Assembly (NCBI GenBank): GCA_009841225.1
Contig: VXMF01000004.1
Coordinates: 89,643-153,642 of the forward strand
From: Terriglobia bacterium
Lineage (GTDB): Bacteria; Acidobacteriota; Terriglobia; Bryobacterales; UBA6623
Direction: 5' to 3'
Length of the DNA stretch: 64,000 nucleotides
Below, piece by piece: positions 16,143-24,241 of the stretch. Made by a program: the position numbers and the translations under genes. Positions within the stretch are counted from its first letter, which is position 1, and every line of letters starts with the position of its first letter. The notes beneath the pieces are model-generated. The model did no database searches and was not told the DNA's origin. It saw nothing but the letters and a program-made list of their open reading frames with translations.

Positions 16143-18266
16143 ATGTCGATATCAATGTGCATCGCTCTGATGGCACTCGTGGCGTTTGCTCTTCCTGCCC
16201 GGTCTCAGATCGTCGATACCGCTCTTTTCCGCGAAGATTACACGCGGTTCACCGTGCTGGACCAAGCCGAGAGCGAGCCCGAGCGCCGGGCGCTCAGGGC
16301 GCTGCTCAATGAGTCTGACCTGCGCACGAAGGATGTCCTCGCGGAAGAGTTCCTGAGCGCTTTCCCTGCCTCGCCGTTGCTCGCGGCGGTGTACGACATT
16401 GCGGCCAAGGCTGCAATTGACCTTGGCGAACTAGACCGAGGCATCGCGCGAGCCGAGGCATCCCTTCGAATCCTGCCCGAGAACCCGCTGCTGCTGGTCG
16501 CCTTGGCCGATGCGCGCGCGGCGAAGCAGCAATTCGACCAGGCCGTGACAAACGCTCGCGAGGCGCTTCGGCAGCTGGACCGTTTCGACAAGCCGTCGCA
16601 GCTCAGCGCCTCTGCATGGACGGCGCTGGACCCCCAGCTCAGAGGCTCTTGCCATCTGATCTTAGGCCGGGCCGCCCTGACGCAGTCGTTTCAAGAGACA
16701 GGCTCGGCGAAAGCTCGCCAGGTCGCGAACGCCATCGAGCAACTGACCCGTTCGCGTTCCCTCGACCGCGCCAATCCCCAGGCCGCGTACTTGCTAGGGA
16801 TCGCCCACGGCCTCGCCCGGCAGCGAGCCAAATCGGAAAGCAACTTGGCTGACGCATACCGGCTGGGAGGGCCGTTGCGGGCGCGGGCGCGGCAGGAGCT
16901 GGAGAAATCGCATCGGGAGCGACCGGCAGATGCCCGCGGTTCGTTCGAGGATTTCGTGGACGAGATCCCTTCCGCACAGATCCAAGTCGAGCCCGCCAAG
17001 CGCGACGAGCTGTCCCGCCAGGCTGCCAGCTATGCCGGATCCGACTCCTGCCGCGACTGCCACTCCGCCATTTTCGATTCTTGGAAGCAAACCGGCATGG
17101 CGCGAATGTTCCGCGAGTTCGAGCCGGCCAACGTTCTCGGCAACTTCGAGTCACGATCCGAGTTCAAGACCGAAGACGGTGTCACGGTCGGACGGGTGGG
17201 GACGCTCGGCGACCGCCCTTACATGGAGTTCCGCGACGACCGAGGCCAGTGGCAGCGCCACTTGGTGGACTACACTATCGGCTCGAAGTGGCAGCAGGCG
17301 TACGCCACGAGGCTGCCTGACGGCCGCATCCAAGTCTTTCCCGTCCAGTACAACCTGCTGCAGGGGCGCTGGCTGAACTTCTGGCGCGTGATCGATCCGC
17401 CGGGCACCGAGCGCTCTCGCCTGGGCGAATTTCACCAGATGAGCCGGGCCACAAACTACCAGCTCAACTGCGCCAGCTGCCACACCAGCCAGCTCTCCAC
17501 GTCCAAGGCCCGGCATCCGACGGACTTCGTCCAGCTCGAGTCAGGCGTCAACTGCGAAATGTGCCACGGCCCGTCAGCGGACCACGTTGCCGCAGCACGG
17601 GCCGGTCAGCCCCTAGGCCAGGCGTCGAAGGGCAAGCCCTTTCGCCTTGCCAGCCTTGATGCGGACGAGCATGTAACTCTTTGCGGACGCTGCCACATGC
17701 AGTCCAACCTGTTCGACCTCGGGCTCCGGGGAGAGGTCAACTTCACCGGACTCTCCGGTGCCTTCTTCCCGCCGTACAAAGGGCGGCCGATCAACGAGTT
17801 CTCGCAGAAGGCATTCCATCGCGACGGACGATTCCGCGAGACTACCTTCATCGGCGAGTCCTTCGTGCGCTCGGCCTGCTTCCGCATCGGCGGCGCTCAC
17901 TGCGGAAGTTGTCACGATCCGCATCCCGCCAACCCGGGAGCGAATCCAAAATCGCTCAAGTTCTTAGACGAACCTGACCGGATGTGCCTGCAGTGCCATC
18001 GCGAGTACGCGGCGAAGGGTGCGGGGCATACCAAGCACGCACCCAAATCGCCCGGCAGCCGCTGCACGTCGTGCCACATGCCGAAAATCATGCACGCGCT
18101 CATGTTCGAAGCGTCGACACACCGTATCGACGACATCCCGGATGCCGAAGCGACCATCCGATTCGGGCAGGACAAGAGTCCCAACGCTTGCTTGCTCTGC
18201 CACGACGACCGCGACCCGAGCTGGGCGCAGCGCCACTTGGCAAGCTGGCCCGACAGCGACGACTAG
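16143..18266 (+). CDS. secreted TPR-octaheme c-type cytochrome
   Basis: 707 residues from ATG 16143, which begins a signal peptide (SMCIALMALVAFALPARSQ). The N-terminal ~280 residues are TPR-like helices (AEASLRILPENPLLLVALAD). From nt ~17030 there are eight heme motifs: CRDCH, CASCH, CEMCH, CGRCH, CGSCH, CLQCH, CTSCH and CLLCH. The spacing and the NCEMCHGPSADH and CHDPHP contexts resemble the cytochrome c554/perithecial multiheme group. It should carry electrons in the periplasm or at the surface. The TPR half may dock a partner. It is convergent with the TonB receptor. Confidence 0.87.
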   Translation: MSISMCIALMALVAFALPARSQIVDTALFREDYTRFTVLDQAESEPERRALRALLNESDLRTKDVLAEEFLSAFPASPLLAAVYDIAAKAAIDLGELDRGIARAEASLRILPENPLLLVALADARAAKQQFDQAVTNAREALRQLDRFDKPSQLSASAWTALDPQLRGSCHLILGRAALTQSFQETGSAKARQVANAIEQLTRSRSLDRANPQAAYLLGIAHGLARQRAKSESNLADAYRLGGPLRARARQELEKSHRERPADARGSFEDFVDEIPSAQIQVEPAKRDELSRQAASYAGSDSCRDCHSAIFDSWKQTGMARMFREFEPANVLGNFESRSEFKTEDGVTVGRVGTLGDRPYMEFRDDRGQWQRHLVDYTIGSKWQQAYATRLPDGRIQVFPVQYNLLQGRWLNFWRVIDPPGTERSRLGEFHQMSRATNYQLNCASCHTSQLSTSKARHPTDFVQLESGVNCEMCHGPSADHVAAARAGQPLGQASKGKPFRLASLDADEHVTLCGRCHMQSNLFDLGLRGEVNFTGLSGAFFPPYKGRPINEFSQKAFHRDGRFRETTFIGESFVRSACFRIGGAHCGSCHDPHPANPGANPKSLKFLDEPDRMCLQCHREYAAKGAGHTKHAPKSPGSRCTSCHMPKIMHALMFEASTHRIDDIPDAEATIRFGQDKSPNACLLCHDDRDPSWAQRHLASWPDSDD

Positions 18267-18384
18267 GCAACGCTGGACGCCGCCGCCCAGATGGGCGCGG
18301 CCCGCCGCGAGGGCGAGCCGCAGTAGTTCGCGCAAGGCGCGGCCGTTTTCCAGCGACACCCGGCACAGCCGGGCGCCGCCGCAT

Positions 18385-21300
18385 TCAGAATATGAACTTC
18401 AGGCCGAACTGGAACACCCTCGGCCTGGTCCCGCCCGCCAAGCTGGCGATTCGGCCGAAGTTGGGATTGCCCAGGACTGTGTTCGGGGCACCCAAGTTCT
18501 GGATGTTGAACGCGTTGAAGGACTCGATGCGGAGTTCGACGCTGTAGGCCTCGCCAATCTGAACCCGCTTGAACAGCGAGATATCGATGTTCTGTACCGC
18601 CGGCGTATAGAGCACGTTCTTGCCGACATCGCCGTAAGAGAACGACGGCGTGTCGAACGCAGCGGTGTTGAACCAGCGCTCCTCGGTCTGCGCGCCCGAG
18701 AACGGGTCGCCGACGAGGTTCGGGCGGGCGTAGTTCCACCAAGCCACTTCGTTGCCGATGTTGGCCACGTCGCCGGTAACCGACAGGTTGGCCGGCTGGC
18801 CTGAGCGGAACTGCGCGATGGTGTTGAGCTGCCAGCCGCCCAGCACCTGCGACAACGGCCCGCTGCTGAGCAGGCTCTTGCCGGGTCCGAAGGGCAGCTC
18901 CCAAACTGCCGCGATCGACACGAAGTGCGGGATGTTGTAGCCTGACGGCCCCTTGTTGGCCATCGGGTCGTAATAGTCCTGCACTGCCGAACTGCCGCCA
19001 ATGCCGTTCTCGGCACCGAACCAGCCGCTCTGCGTGTCGAGCGACTTCGACCAGGTGTAGCTGATCAGCGCTTGGAAGCCGTTGGTGAAGCGTCGGTTGA
19101 GCTTCATCTGCAGCGAGTCGTACCAGCCCTGGCCAATGAAGTTGCCGTAGAACATCGTCGTCTGGTACGGGAACGGGCGACGCTGGCGAACCTCTTCGGG
19201 CGATCCAGGTCCGGCCGACAGCGCGGTGTTCGCCGCGCCGTTGTGCTCGAGCCGCTTGGTGCGGCTGCCGACATAGGCGATCGAGAATGTCAGGTTGTTC
19301 CTCAGCTGCTCTTGGATTTCCACGTTCCACTGGTGCGAATAGGCGGGCTTGGTGCGCGGATTCGCGTACCAACCCGCGCTGCCGAACGGGGAAGGGTCGG
19401 GCAGCGGAGCGCCGCCCAGCTGGTTGGCCCGTCCGACGCTGGTGAGCGGCTCGCCGACCGCGTTGTACGCGGGCTGCGCGAACTGCTTGTCCGGCCACGT
19501 CCCGATCGACTGCTGAAACCCTTGCATAACACCGGTAAAGCTGTCGTAGTTCACGCCGTAGCCGGCCCGCAGCACGGTCGTGTCGCGCAAGCGCCAGGCA
19601 ACGCCGACGCGCGGCTGGAAGCCGTCGTGCGCAGGCTCGTACAGGTTCGGATCATTGGCCAGCTTGATGTGCTGCCCATTCGGCAGGTCGGCAATGTTGC
19701 CGCTGCCGGGTATGCACGGCGCGATACCGACCTGGGAGCACGGGCCAGGCAGCACGCCGCCGCCGATCAGCCAGTCCCCGGTGTCCCAATCGAACCCCGC
19801 CTGCAGACCACGGTTCATCTTGCCCACCCAGTAGGTGTCATAGCGCAAGCCGATGTTCACCGTCACCCTGCTGCTGGCCTTCCATTCGTCCTGGACGTAT
19901 AGGCCCAGCGTCGGCCACGTGATGTTGTAGTTCTGGTTGCGGATCGTGTACTGCGCGGGAAAGCCCAGCAGAGCGGAGGCTACCGAGTTGCCAGTCGTGC
20001 CGGGGTTGAGGGGATCGGCCGTCTGGGCGTTGTTGAACGGAACGCTGTGCTGCGTTGTGAGCGCATCGCGCTCCTGGCCGACCCACATGCCACCGAACTT
20101 GATGTTGTGGTTGCCCTTGATCCAGCTCACGCCCTCGCTGACCATCCACTGCCAGTCGGTCTCCGGTCGCGGCGTGCTGATCCCAGGACTGCCGTAAGGC
20201 GCCTGCAGGCCGATTCCGGGCGGGCCGAACTCGTCAAGCCCGGCCCAGCCGTCGGCAGCCAGCGGGTCCATGCCGGCGGCGAGATCGGCCTGTGTGTTGA
20301 GCGCCTCACGCACCCACCCGAACTTGGTGTCGAGCACAACGTTGGTGCCCAGCAGATGCACCCAGCCGCCTGCGATGTTGCGCGGGCGGTTGCTGAAGAT
20401 GCGACCGTTCTTGACCGTAGCTGGAAGTGTCTGGGGGTTGTTCAGCTGGCTGTAGCGGAACCACAGGTTGTCGGCGTTGCCGAAGCGGTGGTCGACCTTG
20501 ACCTGCATCGTGTTGTTGTCGCTCTGCTGCGGCCGCGAGTTGATCACGTTGAAGGCCGGGCTGGAGACGTTGGGGTCAGGCCGGTCGAAATAGTTCTCGA
20601 AGTAGTTCCGCATCATCGGGTCGATGCGACCGCTGGGGACCGTGTTTTGCGGGAAGGGGTCCCGCACGAACGAGCCATCAGCCGCAGGGTTCGCACGCGT
20701 AGTGCCCGGGTCGTAGATGACCTGGTCGAGGATCGCGTTCTGGAAATTGCCGGCCAGCTCGTCGTTGGTCGGATGGAAGTATGACTGCTGCTGCGAGCGG
20801 CGGTACTTCCAACCCTCCCACGCAAAGTGGAAGAAGGTCTTGTTGCGGACCACGGGGCCGCCGACAGCAGCGCCGTACTGGTTCTGGCGGAACGGTGTCG
20901 GACCGTCCCTTCCGGCATCCAGGAAGGGATTGCGCGAGTCGAACGCATCGTTGCGCAGGAACTCCCACACCGCGCCGTGGAAGTCGTTGGTGCCCGACTT
21001 GGAGACCAGGTTGATCACGCCCCCGAGGACACCGCCGTATTCGGCCTTGTCGTTGTGGGACTGCACCTTGAACTCCTGCACGGCGTCGACGATCGGCAGC
21101 ACGGCCCAGCTTTGGCCGAAGAACCAATGGTTGATCACGCCGTCCAGCAGGTTCATGTTGCTGCGGTTCCAAGCGCCGTTGATCGAAGGCAGCGCGAAGG
21201 ACGACCCGGGCAGGGCCACGGGCGCGTTAAAGCTGGTGCCTCCCGCATTGCCCTGGGCGGTGCTCACGGGGGTGGCACCGGGCGTCAGGGTCAGCAGCTG

Positions 21301-21765
21301 CGAGTAGTTCCTGCCGTTCAGTGGCAGGTCCTTCACGGCCTCCTCGGTGATCGCGGTGCCGAGTTCCGAAGTCGACTGCTGCAGCAGAGCCGCCTCGGCG
21401 ATGACCTCGATCGTCTCCGTCACCGCACCGACCTCGAGCGCGAAGTCGTGCGTGCGCGTCTGGTTGACGTTCAGGGTAAACTCGGGCTCGACGGCCCGGC
21501 TGAACCCTTCGGCGGTGACGCTCAGGGAATACGATCCCGGCACCACGTTGATGAAGACGTAGTAGCCGTTGGCGTTGGTCTCCGCATCGGTCTGCCCTTG
21601 GGTTCCCACATTGGTCAGCGTCACGGTCGCGCCCGGAATCACTGACTCACTGGCATCGGCAACCGTGCCGTTGATCGAACCGTAGGCCGTCTGGCCGTAT
21701 GCGGTTCCGCCAGCGAGGCACAGCGCGGCTAGAAGCGCCACACAGTGGCGCATGCGAATCGTCAT
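18385..21765 (-). CDS. TonB-dependent receptor with N-terminal carboxypeptidase-regulatory-like domain (Oar type)
   Basis: About 1,126 residues from the Met at 21765 (MTIRMRHCVALLAAL), preceded by a strong AGGAGG; nine residues upstream in frame are unlikely. After the signal peptide comes a CarboxypepD_reg domain (GSINGTVADASESVIPGATV), then a plug (EAVKDLPLNGRNYSQLLTL) and a long beta barrel ending in a C-terminal Phe (FQFGLKFIF), as outer-membrane barrels need. Oar-like receptors are greatly expanded in Acidobacteria and are thought to import oligosaccharides, peptides or metal chelates with TonB energy. The substrate is unknown. Confidence 0.93.
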   Translation of the reverse strand: MTIRMRHCVALLAALCLAGGTAYGQTAYGSINGTVADASESVIPGATVTLTNVGTQGQTDAETNANGYYVFINVVPGSYSLSVTAEGFSRAVEPEFTLNVNQTRTHDFALEVGAVTETIEVIAEAALLQQSTSELGTAITEEAVKDLPLNGRNYSQLLTLTPGATPVSTAQGNAGGTSFNAPVALPGSSFALPSINGAWNRSNMNLLDGVINHWFFGQSWAVLPIVDAVQEFKVQSHNDKAEYGGVLGGVINLVSKSGTNDFHGAVWEFLRNDAFDSRNPFLDAGRDGPTPFRQNQYGAAVGGPVVRNKTFFHFAWEGWKYRRSQQQSYFHPTNDELAGNFQNAILDQVIYDPGTTRANPAADGSFVRDPFPQNTVPSGRIDPMMRNYFENYFDRPDPNVSSPAFNVINSRPQQSDNNTMQVKVDHRFGNADNLWFRYSQLNNPQTLPATVKNGRIFSNRPRNIAGGWVHLLGTNVVLDTKFGWVREALNTQADLAAGMDPLAADGWAGLDEFGPPGIGLQAPYGSPGISTPRPETDWQWMVSEGVSWIKGNHNIKFGGMWVGQERDALTTQHSVPFNNAQTADPLNPGTTGNSVASALLGFPAQYTIRNQNYNITWPTLGLYVQDEWKASSRVTVNIGLRYDTYWVGKMNRGLQAGFDWDTGDWLIGGGVLPGPCSQVGIAPCIPGSGNIADLPNGQHIKLANDPNLYEPAHDGFQPRVGVAWRLRDTTVLRAGYGVNYDSFTGVMQGFQQSIGTWPDKQFAQPAYNAVGEPLTSVGRANQLGGAPLPDPSPFGSAGWYANPRTKPAYSHQWNVEIQEQLRNNLTFSIAYVGSRTKRLEHNGAANTALSAGPGSPEEVRQRRPFPYQTTMFYGNFIGQGWYDSLQMKLNRRFTNGFQALISYTWSKSLDTQSGWFGAENGIGGSSAVQDYYDPMANKGPSGYNIPHFVSIAAVWELPFGPGKSLLSSGPLSQVLGGWQLNTIAQFRSGQPANLSVTGDVANIGNEVAWWNYARPNLVGDPFSGAQTEERWFNTAAFDTPSFSYGDVGKNVLYTPAVQNIDISLFKRVQIGEAYSVELRIESFNAFNIQNLGAPNTVLGNPNFGRIASLAGGTRPRVFQFGLKFIF

Positions 21766-21781
21766 GTTCGCCCTCCTGAGT

Positions 21782-21800
21782 CTCGGGCCCAATGCCCGAG
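21782..21800 (-). promoter_or_regulatory. leader hairpin upstream of the TonB receptor
   Basis: On the minus strand CTCGGGC, loop ATTGG, GCCCGAG form a perfect 7-bp stem ending 17 nt before the start codon and just before the AGGAGG ribosome site. It could influence translation or mRNA stability. Confidence 0.35.
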
Positions 21801-22000
21801 TTGAACTAACGTCTGGTCGGCGCCCACCACCGCCGACACCATAGATTCATTCCGGCGCACAGAACGGGTGACAAGAAACACCGGAATTTTGTTTACAATA
21901 GCACACCGCCCGGCGCTCATGACGGCCGACGGTAGCGCAGTTCCGGCGACAGGCCCCCTAGGCCCGGAGCTAAACTGATTGCTGTGACCGGGGAGCCGCT

Positions 22001-22849
22001 ATGCGAATCCGGCCTCTGACGCCGCTGGTCGCGCTGGCGCTCATGCTAGGCGGCGCAAGTTCGTCTGAAGCGTCTTGCAGCGGGACCGAACAAGGCCTGG
22101 CCGCAGCACAGCAGGACCTAGGCCAAGGCCGCGTAGACACCGCCCTAGCGCGGCTCGTGGCGCTGGCAAAGAGTCATCCAGAGTGCGAGGCAATTCCCTT
22201 GTTGCAAGCCCAAGTTCACGCCGCGCTTGGCAAGGCTAGCGAAGCGGAGGACTTCTTCTTGGAGGCCATCGAGCTGGCCCCGGGGCAGCCTTCCACGATC
22301 TTTCAGCTCGGCGTGTTCTATGACGGGCGGCAGCAGCACGGCAAGGCGGCCGAGCAATTCCGCAAGGTGTTGGCGCTCACTCCCGCCGACCCGCAAGCCT
22401 ACGACTACCTCGGCCTGAGCCTGGAAGCTCTAGGCGAGTTTGCGCAAGCCGAGTCAGCCTACCGCATGGGCCTGGCGCGCAACTCGGGCCCGAGGTTCGA
22501 TCCGATGCTGCACTACAACTACGGGCGCTTCCTCGCCAAGCACGGTCGGCTGGCCGACGCCAAGGCGCACCTCGACGAGGCGGTCAAGCTCAGCCCCGGA
22601 GTACGCGCGGTCCACTACGAGCGCGCCAAGCTCTCCGAGAAGCTGGGAGACCTAGCGGGGGCGCGCTCACAGGCGGAAAATGCGCTGGCGCTCCCGGACC
22701 GAGCTGGCGTGATCCTTGACATGCAGGTGCATTACTTGCTGGCGAGGATCTACCGCACGATCGGGGAGGCCGAACTGGCCGAAAAGTATGCAGCCTTGAG
22801 CGCCAAGGGCGAAATCCCGCTAGCAGCCCGCCAACGCTCCGGGCGCTAG
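22001..22849 (+). CDS. exported TPR-repeat protein
   Basis: 282 residues. The signal peptide is RIRPLTPLVALALMLGGASS; the Cys after it is not in a convincing lipobox. About six TPR units follow (ALARLVALAKSHPECEAIPL, FQLGVFYDGRQQHGKAAEQF, AYDYLGLSLEALGEFAQAES, LHYNYGRFLAKHGRLADAKA). It is divergent from the TonB receptor across ~235 bp containing AT-rich TTGTTTACAA at about 21889, so a shared control region is possible. Role unknown. Confidence 0.8.
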   Translation: MRIRPLTPLVALALMLGGASSSEASCSGTEQGLAAAQQDLGQGRVDTALARLVALAKSHPECEAIPLLQAQVHAALGKASEAEDFFLEAIELAPGQPSTIFQLGVFYDGRQQHGKAAEQFRKVLALTPADPQAYDYLGLSLEALGEFAQAESAYRMGLARNSGPRFDPMLHYNYGRFLAKHGRLADAKAHLDEAVKLSPGVRAVHYERAKLSEKLGDLAGARSQAENALALPDRAGVILDMQVHYLLARIYRTIGEAELAEKYAALSAKGEIPLAARQRSGR

Positions 22850-22972
22850 CGGTTCGATCGCCACGGCCGGTTGGGCGGCGGATCTCAGCGCGAATAGCCG
22901 GACCCCGGGCGCCGGTGCGAGCGCTCGTTGCGAGTTCCGAGCCGGTGATATCATGAATGAGCAGTCCGCTAG

Positions 22973-23048
<76 letters not shown>

Positions 23049-23068
23049 ATCGTGCGGTCGTGGGCGTG

Positions 23069-23143
23069 GCGGGAGTAACTCAATGGTAGAGTCACAGCCT
23101 TCCAAGCTGTTGGTTGCGGGTTCGATTCCCGTCTCCCGCTCCA
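23069..23143 (+). tRNA. tRNA-Gly (anticodon TCC)
   Basis: 75 nt with encoded CCA. Acceptor GCGGGAG/CTCCCGC, anticodon stem CAGC/GCTG around loop CTTCCAA, T-loop TTCGATT. It is the middle of a Thr-Gly-Thr run; in many bacteria such a run precedes tuf, which is absent here. Confidence 0.96.
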
Positions 23144-23171
23144 ACGCTCGCGAAGCCGATAGTGCCAGCAG

Positions 23172-23247
<76 letters not shown>

Positions 23248-23255
23248 GTCTCCGA

Positions 23256-23603
23256 CTAGCCTTCACATAGCGCGGCGAGCTCGTCCCGCGCGAATCCGGC
23301 CACCACGGTCTCGCCCTGCACGCTGAGCGGTCGCTTGATCAGGTTCGGGTTCTTCGACATCAACTCCAGCGCTTGCTCCCGGTCGGGAGGATTGGCCTTC
23401 ATGTCAAGCTCCCGATACAGCACGTTGCGGGTGTTGAGGAAGCTAAGGTGATCGCGATCCCCGATCAGGGCATCTAGATCGGCGACGCTGACGCCCTTGC
23501 CAAGATTGACCAGGTCCAGCTCCGCGCCACGCTCGGCCAGGAAACTCCTGGCCTTCCGGCAGCTGGTTCAACTTGGCTTGTGATAGAAGCGCACGCGGGC
23601 CAT
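23256..23603 (-). CDS. predicted selenoprotein, ArsC/Spx family thioredoxin-fold protein (UGA as Sec12)
   Basis: 116 codons from ATG 23603 to TAG 23256-23258, with one in-frame TGA (23570-23568, codon 12). Read through, it gives ARVRFYHKPS-U-TSCRKARSFLAERG, then SFLNTRNVLYRELDM and NPNLIKRPLSVQG, the whole ArsC/Spx family pattern at normal length (115 aa). The TGA falls exactly on the first Cys of the family CxxC (usual PSCTSCRKA). A perfect 8-bp hairpin begins 14 nt after the UGA, with G opening its 3-nt loop, matching bacterial SECIS rules. Spx/ArsC proteins act as thiol redox regulators or arsenate/disulfide reductases; Sec would make the active site U-x-x-C. The -10-like TACAAT (23616-23611) ends 7 nt before the ATG, so the mRNA is probably leaderless. 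The alternative is a pseudogene with one nonsense change; the intact downstream frame argues against it. No sel genes lie in the window. Confidence 0.82.
23535..23553 (-). promoter_or_regulatory. SECIS-like hairpin within the selenoprotein gene
   Basis: On the minus strand GGCCAGGA, loop GTT, TCCTGGCC: an 8-bp perfect stem. 22 nt separate the UGA from the loop G. Bacterial SECIS elements lie just 3' of the UGA, with an apical loop about 16-37 nt away and a G in the first loop positions. The fit is direct; function is inferred. Confidence 0.75.
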
Positions 23604-23636
23604 GCCGGCAATTGTATCGCGCTACCCTAACCTAAC

Positions 23637-24215
23637 GTGCGCTGGTTCCTGCGCAAGAAGGTGCCGCCGATCGAGCGGATGCTCCTGATCGAGAGCGGCC
23701 CGCGCTCCGACGCCCTCGACCTGATCCCCCAGCTGCGCGCATCGGTGTGCGGCGGCGCCCCAGTGGATCTGTTCACCTGCCTGCCCGACGATCCCGACGG
23801 GCTGGGAGCGTCCGCCCGGCGCTGGCGCTCGTTCAACGCCGCCACCCACGCCGAACGCTGGCGACTGCTGCTGGAGTTGCGGCGGCAGCGGCACGCGGCG
23901 GCGACGGTCCTGTGCAGCAACAGCCCCCTGCTCGCCTCATGGAAGGTCGCCTTGGTACTGCTGCTGCCGGCCAAGATCTTGGTTGTGGACAAGGAACAGG
24001 GCCAGTTCTGGCTGGATATCGCCCACTGGCGCCAGGCGGCGCGCTTGGCCGTTTCGCGCAGCGGCGTGCGCAATCCCGAATTCCTGCGTGCGGTCGCGAA
24101 CGTAGCATTCCTGCCTATCGGGCTGTGCATACTGCTCGCATTCGCGGCCAAGGTGCATCTTGCCAAGCTGATGCGATCCACGCGCGGCGACGAGTCGGAG
24201 GAGGGCGCTGCCTAA
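23637..24215 (+). CDS. hypothetical protein with C-terminal membrane segment
   Basis: 192 residues from GTG 23637. The N-terminus PPIERMLLIESGPRSDALDL looks like the first beta strand and loop of a Rossmann or GT-B fold, with a second strand VDLFTCLPDD and later TVLCSNSPLLASWKVALVLL. A hydrophobic helix (VAFLPIGLCILLAFAA) near the C-terminus should sit in the membrane. It resembles truncated glycosyltransferase-like proteins, but I cannot name a family. It ends 26 bp before the phosphodiesterase gene, so the two are probably one operon. Confidence 0.6.
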   Translation: MRWFLRKKVPPIERMLLIESGPRSDALDLIPQLRASVCGGAPVDLFTCLPDDPDGLGASARRWRSFNAATHAERWRLLLELRRQRHAAATVLCSNSPLLASWKVALVLLLPAKILVVDKEQGQFWLDIAHWRQAARLAVSRSGVRNPEFLRAVANVAFLPIGLCILLAFAAKVHLAKLMRSTRGDESEEGAA

Positions 24216-24241
24216 GCGCGCGACCGGGCTACCATGATCCT

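Noticed and set aside
18263..19498. 411-residue minus-strand frame inside the TonB receptor
   Set aside because: It overlaps the receptor almost entirely in another frame and is rich in Arg/Ala/Gln like a codon shadow; the receptor frame has all expected motifs.
23560..23603. Treating the ArsC/Spx gene as a simple nonsense pseudogene
   Set aside because: The remaining 103 codons are intact and conserved, the stop is precisely at the redox Cys, and a SECIS-like hairpin follows. Recoding fits better, though it is unproven.
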